A stretch of 64,000 bases of DNA, taken from Bacillota bacterium (GTDB taxonomy: Bacteria; Bacillota; Clostridia; Lachnospirales; CAG-274). A program made the translations under genes and the position numbers. Location of the stretch: positions 1-64,000 of the forward strand of contig JAFUAF010000064.1 of the NCBI GenBank assembly GCA_017460805.1, written 5' to 3'. Of this stretch, positions 28,079 through 38,000 are shown piece after piece. Below the pieces are notes generated by a model. It did no database searches. It was not told where the DNA came from and saw only the letters and a program-made list of their open reading frames with translations. How positions within the stretch are numbered: the stretch's first letter is position 1; each line of letters opens with the position of its first letter.

Positions 28079-28942
28079 ATGGCATCAATGCGTGATATAA
28101 AACGCAGGATAAAAAGTGTCGGCAGCACTCAGCAGATAACCAAGGCGATGAACCTGGTTGCGAGCAGCAAACTGGCAAGGGCCAAGACCCGCTTTTCGGA
28201 AACAAAGCCCTTTTTCAGATATACACGCCGTGCGATAGCACAGATAGTGAACGGCAGCAGCGGTGCTTCACACCCCTATCTTCAAAGCCGTGAGGTAAAA
28301 AAAGTCTGTGTTATGGTAATTACGGGCGACAGAGGCCTTTGCGGCGGCTATAATACAAATGTCTGCAAGGCGGCTCTCAACGCTGCACCCGATACCGATG
28401 TCACTTTTGTGACGATAGGCGGCAAGGGCAGGGATTATCTCAGACACCGCAATAAGGATATCGCCAAAAGCTACCGCGGTATTTCCGAAAAGCCGAATTA
28501 TGACGATGCAAGGCTTATCGGCGAAAAGGTGCTTAAAATGTATGACGAGGGCGAAGTGGACGAAATTTATCTGGCTTATACGGAGTTTGTTTCGACTATA
28601 TCAAACGAGCCCAAGGTCATAAAGCTTATGCCTTTGAACGCGGACGAATTTACGGACGTGAAAACAGAGGATAAAGACCTTACGCTTACCATTTACGAAC
28701 CGGGTGAGGAAGAAGTGCTGGACTACATCATTCCAAAGTATGTAAATACCATACTTTACGGCGCTATGGTGGAGTCTGCGGCGTGCGAACTGAGCAGCCG
28801 AATGACCGCCATGGACAGCGCGACCGAAAATGCCTCCGAAATGATAGACGACCTTAATCTTCTCTACAACCGTGTAAGACAGGGCGCTATCACACAGGAG
28901 ATCACGGAGATAGTCGGCGGAAGCAACGCTTTACAAGGTTAA
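28079..28942 (+). CDS. atpG: ATP synthase subunit gamma
   Basis: Gamma is the rotating central shaft. The 287-residue protein starts MASMRDIKRRIKSVGSTQQI and ends with the long helix RQGAITQEITEIVGG, both typical of the family. It begins 12 bases after atpA. Confidence 0.96.
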   Translation: MASMRDIKRRIKSVGSTQQITKAMNLVASSKLARAKTRFSETKPFFRYTRRAIAQIVNGSSGASHPYLQSREVKKVCVMVITGDRGLCGGYNTNVCKAALNAAPDTDVTFVTIGGKGRDYLRHRNKDIAKSYRGISEKPNYDDARLIGEKVLKMYDEGEVDEIYLAYTEFVSTISNEPKVIKLMPLNADEFTDVKTEDKDLTLTIYEPGEEEVLDYIIPKYVNTILYGAMVESAACELSSRMTAMDSATENASEMIDDLNLLYNRVRQGAITQEITEIVGGSNALQG

Positions 28943-28988
28943 AAACATGACATATGACATATAACAATTTTCCAACTAAAGGAAGTGA

Positions 28989-30395
<1,407 letters not shown>

Positions 30396-30401
30396 TGATA
30401 A

Positions 30402-30806
30402 ATGGCGGAAAATAAAATAGCCTTGAAGGTCATTACTCCAAACCGCGAAATGTTCAGCGGCAAGGCCGATATGGTCATTTTGCGTACAACAAGCGGCGAT
30501 GTCGGTATTCTTCACGGACATCAGCCCATGGTAACAGTACTTGATTACGGTGTTATGCGCATACAAAACGAGGGCGAAGAGGATAAGACCGCTGCCGTTT
30601 TCGGCGGTTTCGCACAGATAGGCGAGAACGGGATAATCGTTCTGACCGATATTGCGGAATGGGCGGACGAGATCGACCTCTCACGCGCCGAAGAAGCACG
30701 TAAACGTGCGGAAGAACGACTTAGCAAAAAAAGCGCGGATATTGATGTCCTGCGCGCCGAACTGGCACTTAAACGCGCACTTGTGCGTATAGGTTTAAAA
30801 GAATAA
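30402..30806 (+). CDS. atpC: ATP synthase subunit epsilon
   Basis: Epsilon joins gamma to the c-ring and can inhibit ATP hydrolysis. The 134-residue protein has the N-terminal beta sandwich (ALKVITPNREMFSGKADMV, then TTSGDVGILHGHQPMV) and a C-terminal helical pair rich in Ala/Arg/Glu. It is the last gene of the operon before a strong terminator. Confidence 0.95.
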   Translation: MAENKIALKVITPNREMFSGKADMVILRTTSGDVGILHGHQPMVTVLDYGVMRIQNEGEEDKTAAVFGGFAQIGENGIIVLTDIAEWADEIDLSRAEEARKRAEERLSKKSADIDVLRAELALKRALVRIGLKE

Positions 30807-30812
30807 AGTTTT

Positions 30813-30842
30813 GCCCCGTCCGAGTTGGCGGGGCTTTTTTTA
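30813..30842 (+). terminator. Terminator of the ATP synthase operon
   Basis: GCCCCG / CGGGGC forms the stem, followed by eight T. It lies 6 bases after the atpC stop. Confidence 0.93.
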
Positions 30843-30855
30843 GTTAAACACATAA

Positions 30856-30918
30856 ACACAGGGGGACGGTTCTTTTGTGCACGTAATTCGTGTGCACAAA
30901 AGAACCGTCCCCCTGTGT
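30856..30918. repeat. Palindromic element with GGGGGACGGTTC core
   Basis: The left arm (ACACAGGGGGACGGTTC, then TTTTGTGCAC) and the right arm (GTGCACAAAA, then GAACCGTCCCCCTGTGT) make a nearly perfect long hairpin with a loop of about 7 bases. Such GGGGACGGTTC palindromes occur in many anaerobe genomes and look like REP-type elements moved by Y1 transposases. No transposase is in the window. Confidence 0.8.
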
Positions 30919-31102
30919 CGTATAAAAAAATACACAAAAATTCTTATTAAAAACTTATACTTTTTTAATAATAAATATTTGTGTCCATAATTACAATTTT
31001 ATGGCTTTATTATAACTAATTTTTAGTAAAAAGTCAATATATAAAACGGCTTTTAGACCCACAAAAACAATTCCAAAATTGTATGATATTTTAATAAAAC
31101 GG

Positions 31103-31342
31103 CAATGTCATCAACTTAAGGATTTACAATATTATTGGTTGCAGTATAAGAAGCTGTCCCTTTAGGCTTGTGCCGCTTCAGCGGAAAGTGGCGCCGCTTG
31201 CGGCGTCGAAAGGGTAATCCCTACGGGACTTATCCACCCTTCAGTCGCGCTTCGCGCGCCAGCTTCCCTAAAGGGACGCCTTTAAAATGCACTCTAAATC
31301 TCAATAACATTTAATCGTGCATTTCTTAAGTTGATGACATTG
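31103..31342 (+). mobile_element. MITE copy 1 (240 bp), 18-bp inverted ends, 10-bp target duplication
   Basis: The ends are CAATGTCATCAACTTAAG (31103-31120) and its exact reverse complement (31325-31342). The flanks are AATAAAACGG at 31093-31102 and again at 31343-31352, a perfect 10-bp duplication, so this is a transposition product. It has no ORF for a transposase, and an inner hairpin element (CCCTTTAGG...CCTAAAGGG). The inverted copy at 34371-34594 is nearly identical apart from a 16-base extra segment here. IS4-type target lengths (9-12 bp) fit, but the parent IS is not identified. Confidence 0.95.
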
Positions 31343-31789
31343 AATAAAACGGGAGAGGGTGTAATTATCAAAGATTTATACGCGGAGCCTGTTTCGAGTT
31401 ATGAGGAAATGCTGGAACTGTGCCGTGTTGAAACCAGAGAGCGGATACGGGAAACATTAAGGCTGTGCCTGCCAATGGCCGATATGCCCGAGGGCAGGGT
31501 GCTTATGGAAGAACAGCTTTACGGCATACTTATACAAATGCTTACCTATATGCAGGCGGGGTCAAAAAAACTGCGCAGGGACAGACAGCGCGAATGTATT
31601 GATGCCGCACTTGCAAACGGAGTGCATTTCGGCCGAAAACAAAAGTTTGTTGCCCGTGATTACATTGATGTTTTCAGACGTGTGGAAAACGGCGAAATTT
31701 CCAAAACGGAAGCCCGTGAACTAATAGGCACAAGCCCCAATACTTTCGCAAGAATGTACCGCGAACTGAAACAGTCGGGCTTGATTTGA
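31331..31789 (+). CDS. Recombinase-like helix-turn-helix protein, 5' end altered by a MITE
   Basis: The 152-residue reading has a helical N-terminal part and a C-terminal part (about 98-150: GVHFGRKQKFVARDYIDVFRR, then GEISKTEARELIGTSPNTFARMYREL). This resembles the GR-motif and helix-turn-helix tail of serine recombinases and resolvases. No catalytic domain is present. The start codons used here (TTG at 31331, ATG at 31334) lie in the MITE end. Without the MITE the frame has only ATT/ATC after GGGAGAGG, or an ATG at 31409. It may be a small regulator, or a remnant of a recombinase gene. The true start is uncertain. Confidence 0.5.
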   Translation: MMTLNKTGEGVIIKDLYAEPVSSYEEMLELCRVETRERIRETLRLCLPMADMPEGRVLMEEQLYGILIQMLTYMQAGSKKLRRDRQRECIDAALANGVHFGRKQKFVARDYIDVFRRVENGEISKTEARELIGTSPNTFARMYRELKQSGLI

Positions 31790-32003
31790 TACGTTGTCCG
31801 CCGATCCGCTGCAGATTTGGGTCGGTCGATATATTCACAGGAGACTGCCATTGCTGCGCGAAAAAACTTTGACAGACTCCGAGTCAAGAAAAAGGAGGGT
31901 AATGGGTAAACGGCTTATCAATCGCCGTGAGGATTGGTTATAATTTGCAAATTATAAAAAATAGATATTGGTACGCCTATATCGAAAAGGAGGAAATTTT
32001 TAA
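31790..32003 (+). other. Leader region before the secreted protein gene
   Basis: No known feature is seen here apart from a possible 13-codon ORF at 31902-31943 (MGKRLINRREDWL) with a good AAAGGAGGG site and a TTATAATTT stretch near 31938. The region may hold the promoter of the following gene or a short leader peptide, but neither is certain. Confidence 0.35.
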
Positions 32004-33659
32004 ATGCGAAAATCGTTAAAAAAAGCTATCGGTTCTTTAGTGACCGCCGCATTAACCTTTAGTGCTTTAGCAGTTGTTCATGTAACAAATGTTTTTGCTT
32101 ATGAATTAGATGGAACGTATACTTTTGAAGCATCCACAGCTACACCAGATACAATGCCGAGTTGGCTTACTTCAGATGGCAATGGTTTTGTATTAACTGA
32201 ATCGACAATGACAAACAATAATTGTGCTAATGTATCAATTAGCGATTTAGGAATAACAAGTATAAAGAATACAAAATCTTATTATAATGCAGATGGTAAC
32301 AAGAGTTTTACAATATCTGGAATAAAAGGTGATACTGAGGTAAAAATATATTGGGCTGTAGACAATGGTTCCGATAAGGGAATGAGAACTGGCACTGAAG
32401 CAGTTAATGCAACACTTCAATCTGTCGACGGCAATACAAGTAAAACAAACATGGTCAATGATATAATTGTACCTGCTGGACGTTCATCAAATGCAAAAGA
32501 TTTAGCACCGACTACATTGGCGTTTGTTGCAACTGATAGTTCTAAAGTAAGTTCGTACACATTTACTGTTAATGGTTCAAAATTCGGTATTTACAAAATC
32601 ATTATAAAGTACAACGAAGCTCTCAATACGCCAACCAATACTTATGATTGGACAGTTGATACATCAGCTCTTACTGGAGAACTGGCTACACAGATTTCGG
32701 CAGATGATTTCACGGTTACAAAATTAGATGATCCTACAACCGCAACAATAGCATTTAAAGGCAACGACTTTTTTGAAACCGATACTGCTTTTCCTACAGG
32801 ACCCCTTTCAAGTGAAGACGATATAGTTGAAGGAAGTTCAACACCCATAGGAACAACAGGATGCATTGCTTATACATATACAATTAATTTAACAAACAGT
32901 ATGTTTAAGACCAAAACTCCCACAACAAAAACTTTTGTTGCTGCAGATGCAACTGAAATCACAGAAGCAAAAGATAGTTCAACATTTAGTGAAGCAACAA
33001 CAATCAATGGCTTTACATTTAATACAAAGGTTAAACGTCGTATAGCAAGCGGCGGTGCAAGTATTGATTGTGTTCAAATACCTACTTCAGGTGAAGTTAC
33101 ATTCACAGCAATAGCGGGCAGTGTAATAACAGCAGAGTTTTCTTCTACAGGAGCCAATAATACATCCACAGCTATAATTAAAAAACCGTCGGGCGATACT
33201 CTTGTTTCGCAGTCAACAAAGGGTGGTTATGCTACAAACGGACGTCAGTATATTTCTGCAATTGCTCCTACAAACGGCACATATACTTTAACTTCATCAT
33301 CGAATGAAATAAGAGCATATACAATATCCGTAATACCTGAAACAAGCTTAAGTCTTGCAAATTACAATGACAGTGTATTAAACGGTAAGGTTATAATAGA
33401 CGGAACAACAGCCTATGTTATTGTAGCGGTTTCGGAAAGAGATGCTGCACAAGATACGTTAAATGCAGTTATCGGTTCAAAGAAACTTTCATTTAGCGAA
33501 GGTTATAAGCAAGTTAAAGCAAACGGTACAGTAATAAATGCTTCAGACCTTAACGCTAACGATGGCAATGAAGCAAATCTTTTATATGGATTTAAAATAA
33601 CAGGTCTTACAAGTGGCGCACAGGAAGAACTTATTAAGCACTTTGCAATCGAACAGTAA
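32004..33659 (+). CDS. Secreted multi-module beta-sandwich protein (possible carbohydrate-binding)
   Basis: The 551-residue protein has a clear signal peptide (MRKSLKKAIGSLVTAALTF, cleaved near residue 32 at VFA-YE). It then has a first module (about 35-205) with FTISGIKGDTEVKIYWAVD and a second (about 325-445) with IASGGASIDCVQI and APTNGTYTLTSS. Their spacing of strands resembles the non-catalytic beta-sandwich modules often fused to pectate lyases, including the last 130 residues of the pectate lyase 2 kb away. No catalytic motif, dockerin or wall anchor is seen. It is clearly more AT-rich in codon use than its neighbours and lies between two MITEs, a hint of transfer. GGAGG precedes the start; a small peptide gene follows after 18 bases. 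Binding function is inferred. Confidence 0.65.
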   Translation: MRKSLKKAIGSLVTAALTFSALAVVHVTNVFAYELDGTYTFEASTATPDTMPSWLTSDGNGFVLTESTMTNNNCANVSISDLGITSIKNTKSYYNADGNKSFTISGIKGDTEVKIYWAVDNGSDKGMRTGTEAVNATLQSVDGNTSKTNMVNDIIVPAGRSSNAKDLAPTTLAFVATDSSKVSSYTFTVNGSKFGIYKIIIKYNEALNTPTNTYDWTVDTSALTGELATQISADDFTVTKLDDPTTATIAFKGNDFFETDTAFPTGPLSSEDDIVEGSSTPIGTTGCIAYTYTINLTNSMFKTKTPTTKTFVAADATEITEAKDSSTFSEATTINGFTFNTKVKRRIASGGASIDCVQIPTSGEVTFTAIAGSVITAEFSSTGANNTSTAIIKKPSGDTLVSQSTKGGYATNGRQYISAIAPTNGTYTLTSSSNEIRAYTISVIPETSLSLANYNDSVLNGKVIIDGTTAYVIVAVSERDAAQDTLNAVIGSKKLSFSEGYKQVKANGTVINASDLNANDGNEANLLYGFKITGLTSGAQEELIKHFAIEQ

Positions 33660-33677
33660 TTGGGAGGAAATATTGTA

Positions 33678-33815
33678 ATGAAAAGTATTTATAATACACC
33701 TGAGATAGAAATAACTTTATTTACGACAGAAGAAATTTTATTAACAAGCGGTACGGGAATCTATGAATTAGATGAGAAAACAGGCTTAACAGCAGATGAT
33801 GTTTTTGGTTCGTGA
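33678..33815 (+). CDS. Small peptide 1 (45 aa), Y-x-x-PEI / IL-x-SG family
   Basis: This unannotated ORF encodes 45 residues beginning MKSIYNTPEIEITLF and containing EEILLTSGTG, with an acidic C-terminal end (ADDVFGS). GGGAGG lies 11 bases before the ATG, and a long terminator hairpin follows 26 bases after the stop. It shares its N-terminal plan with the 42-residue ORF at 40115: a tyrosine, two residues, PEI, then about 10 residues and IL-x-SG. Both close an operon behind a secreted protein. There is no signal peptide or membrane helix. Peptides of this look recur in gut Clostridia; I know of no assigned function. A RiPP-like precursor or a regulatory peptide are possibilities only. Confidence 0.7.
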   Translation: MKSIYNTPEIEITLFTTEEILLTSGTGIYELDEKTGLTADDVFGS

Positions 33816-33841
33816 TATTTGTTAATACAAAAAACATTTAC

Positions 33842-33902
33842 ACCCCAGCCGATGACATAGCCCACGCAGGCTATGTCATCGGCACACAAGGGGCGTTTTT
33901 TA
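33842..33902 (+). terminator. Terminator after small peptide 1
   Basis: GCCGATGACATAGCC and GGCTATGTCATCGGC form a perfect 15-bp stem with outer CACCCC/GGGGCG pairing, followed by six T. Confidence 0.9.
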
Positions 33903-33957
33903 GTTATAAACACCGTCCCCCATATCAAAGTTGTAACAATTTGTAATAAAAAATTAA

Positions 33958-33985
33958 TTGACTTAAATCAAAGATGTGATATAAT
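33958..33985 (+). promoter_or_regulatory. Promoter of ssrA
   Basis: TTGACT (33958-33963) and TATAAT (33980-33985) have a 16-base spacer and lie 17 bases before the tmRNA 5' end. Confidence 0.85.
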
Positions 33986-34002
33986 GAAGATGTAAGAAAT
34001 AT

Positions 34003-34348
34003 GGGGGTGCAATGGTTTCGACGGGGGTTTTGAAAGCCCGGGCAGCCATTGGTGTTGAACAGCCACCTAAAAGGTTCAAAATTTATAAAGAATAAACGAC
34101 AACAGTTTATTAGCTGCAGCCTAAGGGCTGCTGTCGGCCCGGGGAGTCCCGACGCTCCGGTAACCGGCATCGACTTGTCGGGGAACTTTTGCGGATAAGC
34201 TTTGCCCCGTAAAAAGAACCTATGAAGCTACCAAGGACATTTGCCTGTCGATCGGCGCTTGTCCGAGGGAATGAACATAGACCGACTGTAATGGGAGAAA
34301 CCCGAGCCAACGAGCTTTCGGACAGGAGTTCGATTCTCCTCACCTCCA
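34003..34348 (+). ncRNA. ssrA: Transfer-messenger RNA
   Basis: tmRNA rescues stalled ribosomes and tags the unfinished protein for proteolysis. The 5' end GGGGGTGCAATGGTTTCGAC and the 3' end with GTTCGATTCTCCTCACCTCCA are the usual tRNA-like halves; G34003-G34009 pairs with CACCTCC. CCA is not encoded. The tag frame at 34095-34124 reads N-D-N-S-L-L-A-A-A and stop, so with the charged alanine the tag is probably ANDNSLLAAA. This ends in AAA rather than the common ALAA. The resume codon is inferred. Its downstream hairpin region is interrupted by MITE copy 2. Confidence 0.97.
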
Positions 34349-34370
34349 GAATGTGAACCCCGAAAAAGGG

Positions 34371-34594
34371 CAATGTCATCAACTTAAGAAATGCACGATT
34401 GAATGTTATTGAGATTTAGAGTTCATTTTAAAGGCGTCCCTTTAGGGAAGCTGGCGCGCGAAGCGCGACTGAAGGGTGGATAAGTCCCGTAGGGATTACC
34501 CTTTCGACGCCGCAAGCGGCGCCACTTTCCCTAAAGGGACAGCTTCTTATACTGCATACCAATAATATTGTAAATCCTTAAGTTGATGACATTG
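34371..34594 (-). mobile_element. MITE copy 2 (224 bp), inverted relative to copy 1
   Basis: The same 18-bp ends are at 34371-34388 and 34577-34594. The flanks are CGAAAAAGGG (34361-34370) and CGCAAAAGGG (34595-34604), a 10-bp target duplication with one mismatch. The interior matches copy 1 in reverse. It inserted 22 bases after tmRNA, between AACCCC and GGGGTT, which would otherwise be arms of a hairpin. Confidence 0.93.
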
Positions 34595-34604
34595 CGCAAA
34601 AGGG

Positions 34605-34923
34605 GTTGGGTGAATAGTGAATAATTTATAATATAGAATTTGACCTATAGGTTGGTTTTATATTATTGAATATTCATTATTCATTTTTTATTTTCAAATA
34701 ATGTTTTGGCGGTGCATTGTGTTTTTTGCATAAGTCTTAATAAAGTTTTAATTATTAAAAAAATCCGATGTTTAAGCAGTTTTGCGGGCAGCTTTTTTGC
34801 GAAGTGTATTTTTGCGAAAATTGTCTGTTTTTATTTTTGCGAAAGTTTGCCCGTAATTTTTAATGAAAATCTTGATTACAAATTGTTCATATCAACGAAA
34901 AAAATTTAATTCGGTAATATTAA
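34605..34923 (+). other. AT-rich interval upstream of the pectate lyase
   Basis: No gene is supported. The first part holds a large AT-rich inverted repeat (AATAGTGAATAATTTATAAT against ATTATTGAATATTCATTATT, about 34611-34690). The second part holds three direct TTTTTGCGAA copies listed separately. A 67-codon ORF at 34706 has no ribosome site and is rejected. Confidence 0.5.
34794..34843 (+). repeat. Three direct TTTTTGCGAA repeats
   Basis: Exact copies lie at 34794-34803, 34809-34818 and 34834-34843, 15 and 25 bases apart, about 80-130 bases ahead of the pectate lyase promoter. They could be binding sites of a regulator of that gene; this is inference. Confidence 0.5.
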
Positions 34924-34952
34924 TTGACTTAACACCCCAAAAATACTAAAAT
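34924..34952 (+). promoter_or_regulatory. Promoter of the pectate lyase gene
   Basis: TTGACT (34924-34929) and TAAAAT (34947-34952) have a 17-base spacer, about 50 bases before the start codon. Confidence 0.7.
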
Positions 34953-35003
34953 AATATCGGATAAATCTTTCAAAAAGGAATTTATTAAGGAGGAGAAAGG
35001 TTA

Positions 35004-38000
35004 ATGAAAAAATACATGAAAAAGGTGACTGCATCTTTTCTTGCGGTGGCTCTGGCTGCGGGTACTTTATCCGTAAACGCGCCTGTGCCCGTGCTTGACA
35101 GGATAGCACCCGTAAGCGTTGAGGCTGCAAGTTCCTACATATTGGAACAGAGCGGCTGGCTTGAAAGCGCTTATGTAAGATGGACGACAGTTCCCGATGC
35201 AACAGGTTTTGAGGCCTATGTAAAGAGTACATCGGCGTCCACATGGACAAAGCTTGACAACGAGCTGATAAGAAAGTATCCCACATACTTCCGTGCAGAT
35301 GCACTTGGTCTTAAAGCGGGTACATATCAGATGAAGATCGTACCTTATATCAATGGTGAAAAGGACGAGTCAAAGGCGTTCACGACAGACGACCTTACGG
35401 TTGTTGCACATGACCGTTCGGGTTCTGCTTTTGCGGAAAAATCCTATTTCTCATCTGCTCCCGGTGCTTACGACATGAACGGCGAGCTTAAATCGGGCGC
35501 ACAGGTAATTTACGTTACCGCAGAGAACGCAAAGACGGTCACCGCACAGATACAGACAAGCAGCAGCGGCAAGGAAACTCTCAAAGGTCTCCAGGCTATC
35601 CTTAAAGGCAAGGAAAAAGGCCTTGATGCCACCCCGCTTGATATCCGTATTATCGGTACGATCACAGCCGATGATGTGGACTATTTTGAATCTTCGGCAG
35701 AGGGTATTCAGATCAAGGGCAAGGGCTATACCGAAATGAACGTAACTATCGAGGGTGTCGGCGACGACGCAAGTGTTTCGGGCTTTGGCTTCCTTGTAAG
35801 AAATGCGGGCAATATCGAGTTCAGAAACTTTGCCGTAATGGCATTTATGGACGACGGTATTTCTCTCGATACCAAAAACGGCGATATCTGGCTTCACAAT
35901 ATGGACGTTTTCTACGGCTCCACAGGCGGCGACAGCGACCAGGCAAAGGGCGACGGCTCTATTGATATCAAGGCAAATTCACAGTTTGTAACTGTTTCTT
36001 ACTGCCATTTCTGGGATTCCGGTAAATCTTCACTCTGCGGTATGAAGAGCGAGTCGGGCCCCAACTACATAACATATCACCACAACTGGTTTGACCATTC
36101 CGATTCGCGTCATCCGCGTATCAGAACAATGTCCGTCCATGTTTATAACAACTTCTTTGACGGCAACTCCAAGTATGGTGTGGGCGCAGCACTTAACAGC
36201 AACGCCTTTGTAGAAAGCAACTACTTCAAAAATTGTAAGTACCCCATGCTTATCTCCCGTCAGGGCAACGATATGAATGACGGTAAAGGTACATTCTCGG
36301 GCGAGAACGGCGGTATAATCAAGGCTTACAACAACAAGATCGAGGGCGCAACAGGCTACAAGCCTTACGCTTCAAGCGACGGCGTTGATTTTGATGCTTA
36401 TGAAGTTTCAAGCAGAAACGAGACCGTTCCCTCAAGTGTGACCACAAAGCAGGGCGGCAACGCATACAGTAATTTCGATACAAATGCAACGGCATACCTC
36501 GGTGTGGATGCAGGCGATGTTGATGATGTTGACAGCGTAGAAAGCATAGTAACAAAGTATGCGGGCGTTCAGGGCAGTGCTTTTATTTCCGACTCCGCAA
36601 AGAGCAAGTACACTGCACTTACAGACAGCAAGAGCTATGATGTTGACTCTTCTTTAAAGAGTTATATTGTAAGCTACAGTTCTCCCGTTGTTAAGATCGG
36701 CGGTCTTGAATCGGGCGGCGAAGTAGCGGAAGAAACAACAAATAACGAAACAGTGACCGAAACTACAACGGCATCACAGTCACAGGGCGAAACACCTACA
36801 AAGGTTACGGAAGCTCCCGTTGAGATAACCACAGCAGAGTCCGTTCTTGACTACAATATCGAAGTACCTTATAACAACGGCTATAACTTCTCGGGCTACT
36901 CGGGCTATATGGTATATGACCAAAAGGGCAGCAAGGTTGCTTATACAACACTCAGAGAAAAGAAAGTGGTCGTTGATGAAGACGGCAACGAAGTAAAGGT
37001 TGACGGTAAAGTACAGTATGCCGAAAAGGATATCTCCTACGATGAATTTGAGGGAGAACCCGAAGATGCGGGCGTTCTTGTTGAAAACGGCAAGGCGACT
37101 GTTGTTGACAACGACGGCATTGTAATGGTAAAAATAAATCTTCCTTATGAAGCACCTGCCGACAAGTATGCTGTTTCGGGTTCGTTCACTCCGTCCGTAC
37201 AGGGCAGCAACTGGACTATCATGCAGCTTTATGACGAAACGGCAGACAAGGAATACTGCGGTATCAGAGCTAACGGCAGCAAGAAATACTGTATCAGATT
37301 GGGTACGGATAATGATAACATGACAGACATGGGTATTACTTCCGCAGCCAATACAAAGGTTGACTACAGAATCATAATCGACAAGAATGCAACGGAAAAC
37401 AATGTTACATTCAAGCTTACACAGGGCAGCAGCTCTTCCGAAAAGAGCGTGACTGTCCCAGATGCAGATAAGATCAATATGCTTCGTTTTGTTACCGCAA
37501 CTTCCGGCAAGAGAAATGTTGTGGTTGACAATGTAAAGGTTTATGATGCAAATGATATCGTTACAGGCGGCAGCGGCGATGTAAACGGCGACGGCAATGT
37601 TGATGCGGCCGATGCAAAGCTTATCCTTAAACATATCTCGGGTATTGCTATTCCCGCAGAAACAAAGTTTGATGTTACACAGGCAAACTGCAACGGCGAC
37701 GATGTGCTTGACATCCTTGACGTACAGTTTATTCTTAAGAACCAGTCCTCGGGCGGCGGTGAACAAGGCGGCGGCGAACAGGGCGGCGGCGAAACAAGTC
37801 TTGTTGCGGGTGTTACCGTTCCTACAAGCAACGCACAGTGGTTTGACGGCACATTCGTAATAGGAACATCGCAGGATGACGGCATATATACAATAGCCGC
37901 AAACTCAGGCACTGAAAAGGGCTACGCTGTTGTAAACGGCACAAAGACAGAAACTTGTGTAAAACTTGAGGGAAAAACATCAATAGTTGTAAATGCACCT

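Noticed and set aside
31902..31943. 13-codon ORF MGKRLINRREDWL with a good ribosome site
   Set aside because: Too short to support as a gene; it could be a leader peptide or chance, so it is only mentioned in the interval entry.
34110..34382. 90-codon minus-strand ORF over tmRNA
   Set aside because: It is antisense to a certain RNA gene and ends in the MITE; no ribosome site.
34706..34909. 67-codon ORF upstream of the pectate lyase
   Set aside because: No ribosome site, low-complexity AT-rich translation, and it covers the TTTTTGCGAA repeats.
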